A DNA stretch of 50,828 nucleotides, from assembly GCA_027604005.1 (NCBI GenBank), contig JADGJT010000149.1, forward strand, positions 1-50,828, written 5' to 3'. Of the stretch, positions 48,759-50,828 are shown piece after piece. The first letter of the stretch is position 1. Each line of letters begins with the position of its first letter. A program made the translations under genes and the position numbers. This DNA comes from Dinochytrium kinnereticum (taxonomy: Eukaryota > Chytridiomycota > Chytridiomycetes > Chytridiales > Chytridiaceae). The notes under the pieces were generated by a model. It was not told the DNA's origin, did not search any database, and saw only the letters and a list, made by a program, of their open reading frames with translations.

Positions 48759-50646
48759 CTAAGACCGATTCACAAAGTTACGGCGATCTTCATGAATAAA
48801 TTCGCGATGAGCGTCTCTGTCCTCTCGACTAAAGCTACTGCCACCATTTCTGCCATCGCGTCCATTTCTCTCCGTATCCTCTCGGTCACGACGGTCATAT
48901 CGGTCATCAGCCCGGAAGTCATTTCTCGATCGGTTATCATCATAACGTCTATCGTCCCTATCACGATAATTGCTAGGAGAAAAGGTGAATAACAGGATCA
49001 ACCTACAAAGTGTTGTCATACGTGTTTCCTCTGTACCCTCCGTAAGGCTTTAAATCTTTCTTCTCTTTAGCAAAGTCAACACGGACTTTGCGTCCCTTAA
49101 TATCCTTTCATAACGAATAAGTAAGGCTACAAGGACAAGTAGGAAACAAACCATATTGTTCGTTTTTCCCTTAGCGGAAGTAGCCTCTTCAACTGTTTCG
49201 TAGTCTATAAAGCCGAAGCCTCGAGACTTGCCAGTTTCACGATCCTTTAGGACTGTCACCTATGAAAAGTAATAAAAATCAGTCAATACATCATTTCTGA
49301 AGAAGTACAGCAACAATCAGTCAACACATCATTTATGAAGAAGGACAGCAACAATAATGTCTTGAAAAAGAAGGAAGAAAGAGACAACTCACAGATTTAA
49401 CCACTCCATACTCATCAAAAATCTCGCGCAAATCGGATTCCTCTATTTCATCAGATAAGTTGAAGACTCCAAGCACATGGCTTGGCGGATTAGGAGTACG
49501 GTTCTATGGTAGCAATTCCGGATAGAGAAAGGAGAGATGTTATTTAATCAACATGATAGAGTAGAATCACTTACGTAATCTCTGTTGTAACCTCCACGCT
49601 GGAAATTCCTTCCTCCGTTGTCGTATCGCCTGTTATCTCTTCCTCCTCCATAAGGCGAGAGCGAACGAGAGCGGCTGTATGAAACACAGATTAAATCTAA
49701 TTTTCAAATGAACTTGTATAAAAAATGCATACCTTCGAGAAACTCTTCGCCTTGGCTCATCACGGAAGTCCCTGTCTCTTCCCCAATCCTTTTCCCGATC
49801 TAATCTTTCTGGGGGGCTGGCTCCCCTACGAGGAGGAGGGCTCGGACTACGGAAAGAAGCTTCCGAGTCAGATTCGGAGCTAGATGGAGTAACGGACCGC
49901 TTCCGACGCTTGTGAGATGAGCGCTTCTTTTCTGACTTTCGGCGGTGGCTCTTGGAGCTAGAGCTCTTGTGCTTTCGCTTGCTACTGGACTTCTTCCCGT
50001 GCTTCTTGGACTTCTTGGAACGACGGCGGCGATCGTCGTCAGAGCCTGAATCTGAGTAGTCTGACGCAGAGAAATCTTCATCTTCACTTCCGGAAGGCGA
50101 CAGGGAGGGAGACTTCTTTCGCTTGCTAGACTTCTTGCTGCTGCGGCGGCGTGGAGACGGGCTCCTGCCTTCTGACGCGGGTGACAGAGACCTATCCGAA
50201 GCATGTGGACTGGCGGAACCACCCCTGCGTCGCTTTGAAGATGATTCCTTTGCAACATCCTTTGAAATCTCATCACCCTCTCCACGACGGCTTCGAACCT
50301 TTTCATCCCTATGAGACCTTGACGAATGCTTGGAGGAACGTTTTGACTTCTTGGACCTTGACTCATCTACCGGTGATTCCGAGCGAGACCTTGAGGGGGA
50401 ATCATCCCTTTCCTTCCCACTCTTGGATACTTTTGCAGGTGGTGAGCCTTCAACGTCTTTGCCACGAGAGCTGCGTTTGGCTCTCCTTTCCTCCTGCTCG
50501 TCGCCACTGTCGCGGTGGCGGTCCCTTCCCTTCCTGTCCTGATCCTTCTTGCTCGTGCGGCTGCGACTCGAGGGCTCCTCCTTGCCTGCCTTTACAGCCG
50601 CTGACTGCGGCATGGAGGGAAACGGGGGCATGTGTCCAGTCATCAT
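48759..50646 (-). CDS. TRA2: TRA2-type splicing regulator (RS-RRM-RS)
   Basis: SR-related splicing enhancer-binding protein. Six exons (50646-49733, 49674-49575, 49503-49393, 49259-49152, 49104-49022, 48972-48759) total 1,530 nt, 509 aa. Residues 1-330 are an exceptionally long Arg/Ser/Lys-rich arm. The RRM follows: PSHVLGVFNLSDEIEESDL (RNP2 region VLGVFNL), GKSRGFGFIDYETVEEA (RNP1 RGFGFIDY) and IKGRKVRVDFAK, which is the Tra2 pattern (LGVFxL, GRxIRVDF). A Tyr/Arg/Asp-rich tail ends VNRS. Start ATGATG at 50646-50641; the first ATG is assumed. The RS arm is about twice the length seen in animal Tra2. Other RS-RRM proteins are possible, but the RRM favours Tra2. Confidence 0.82.
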
Positions 50647-50828
50647 TCCTGATGTCCTGCTTGCTGCTTGGTGAATTTTTCTTTTTAAATAAATTTTCTG
50701 GACTCAACACTGAAAGAGGGCGTCAACAGCTGTGTGGAGACAGCAAACCTCCTCTCTCTTCAGTGGAATAAGTATAGTGTTAACGTGCCTTTCTCCTTGA
50801 AATTATCCTTCTCAACCCATCATTAAAT
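50647..50828. other. 5' region of TRA2, window edge
   Basis: This 182 nt upstream of the TRA2-type start contains a T/A-rich stretch (tttttaaataaatttt, about 50682). No other gene is visible. Confidence 0.4.

Overview
This is eukaryotic nuclear DNA. I read 24 protein genes in 50.8 kb, about one per 2.1 kb. Almost all are split by short GT-AG introns, mostly 35-80 nt, with CTRAC-like branch sites just before the acceptor. I saw no rRNA, tRNA, transposon or CRISPR array. The gene set is eukaryotic housekeeping plus two cilium genes (dynein intermediate chain DNAI2 and a TTLL2-like tubulin ligase). With the density, fungal-style introns, an SLC25A38/Hem25 carrier and a secreted, probably GPI-anchored double-psi beta-barrel protein, a flagellated early-diverging fungus or relative (chytrid, aphelid, rozellid) is my best guess. 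It is an inference, not a proof.

Layout. 1-2562: first exon of a Beclin-1/ATG6 gene (minus), then a PHD-finger protein (plus). 2562-8495: ubiquitin E1 UBA1 (minus), a small SKA2-like coiled-coil protein (plus), eIF2-beta (minus). 8597-15379: DBP5 helicase, DNAI2 and SLY1, all plus. 15557-23271: ribosomal protein uS8/RPS15A and eIF3a (minus), eIF3l (plus). 23338-24693: PDRG1 (minus) and SF3B6 (plus), whose first coding exons appear to overlap in antisense. 24783-35893: SLC25A38, a DPBB/expansin-like secreted protein and a 2,657-residue SH3-SH3-DH-PH-coiled-coil RhoGEF, all minus; a 99-N assembly gap lies in the RhoGEF. 36270-41607: GPI8 and PSMA3 (plus), SRP54 (minus), EMC8 (plus). 41852-50646: LIG1, a NOPCHAP1-like gene and TTLL2 (plus), then a TRA2-type RS-RRM-RS splicing factor (minus).

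Gene order is dominated by head-to-head pairs with very short start-to-start gaps: ATG6/PHD 103 nt, UBA1/SKA2-like 146, eIF2-beta/DBP5 101, eIF3a/eIF3l 175, PDRG1/SF3B6 overlapping, SRP54/EMC8 47, RhoGEF/GPI8 376. Several pairs join functionally related genes: two eIF3 subunits, and two ER membrane-protein biogenesis factors (SRP54 with EMC8). Tandem genes are also tight: GPI8 to PSMA3 41 nt, LIG1 to NOPCHAP1-like 31 nt, then 66 nt to TTLL2.

The strongest items to follow up are the RhoGEF architecture, the antisense-overlapping first exons, three probable microexons (9, 12 and 13 nt), an ATG-only coding exon in eIF3a, and the paired eIF3 and ER-targeting promoters. Exon boundaries come from reading splice sites by eye and keeping family-conserved protein sequence in frame; for most genes the summed exon length is a multiple of three.
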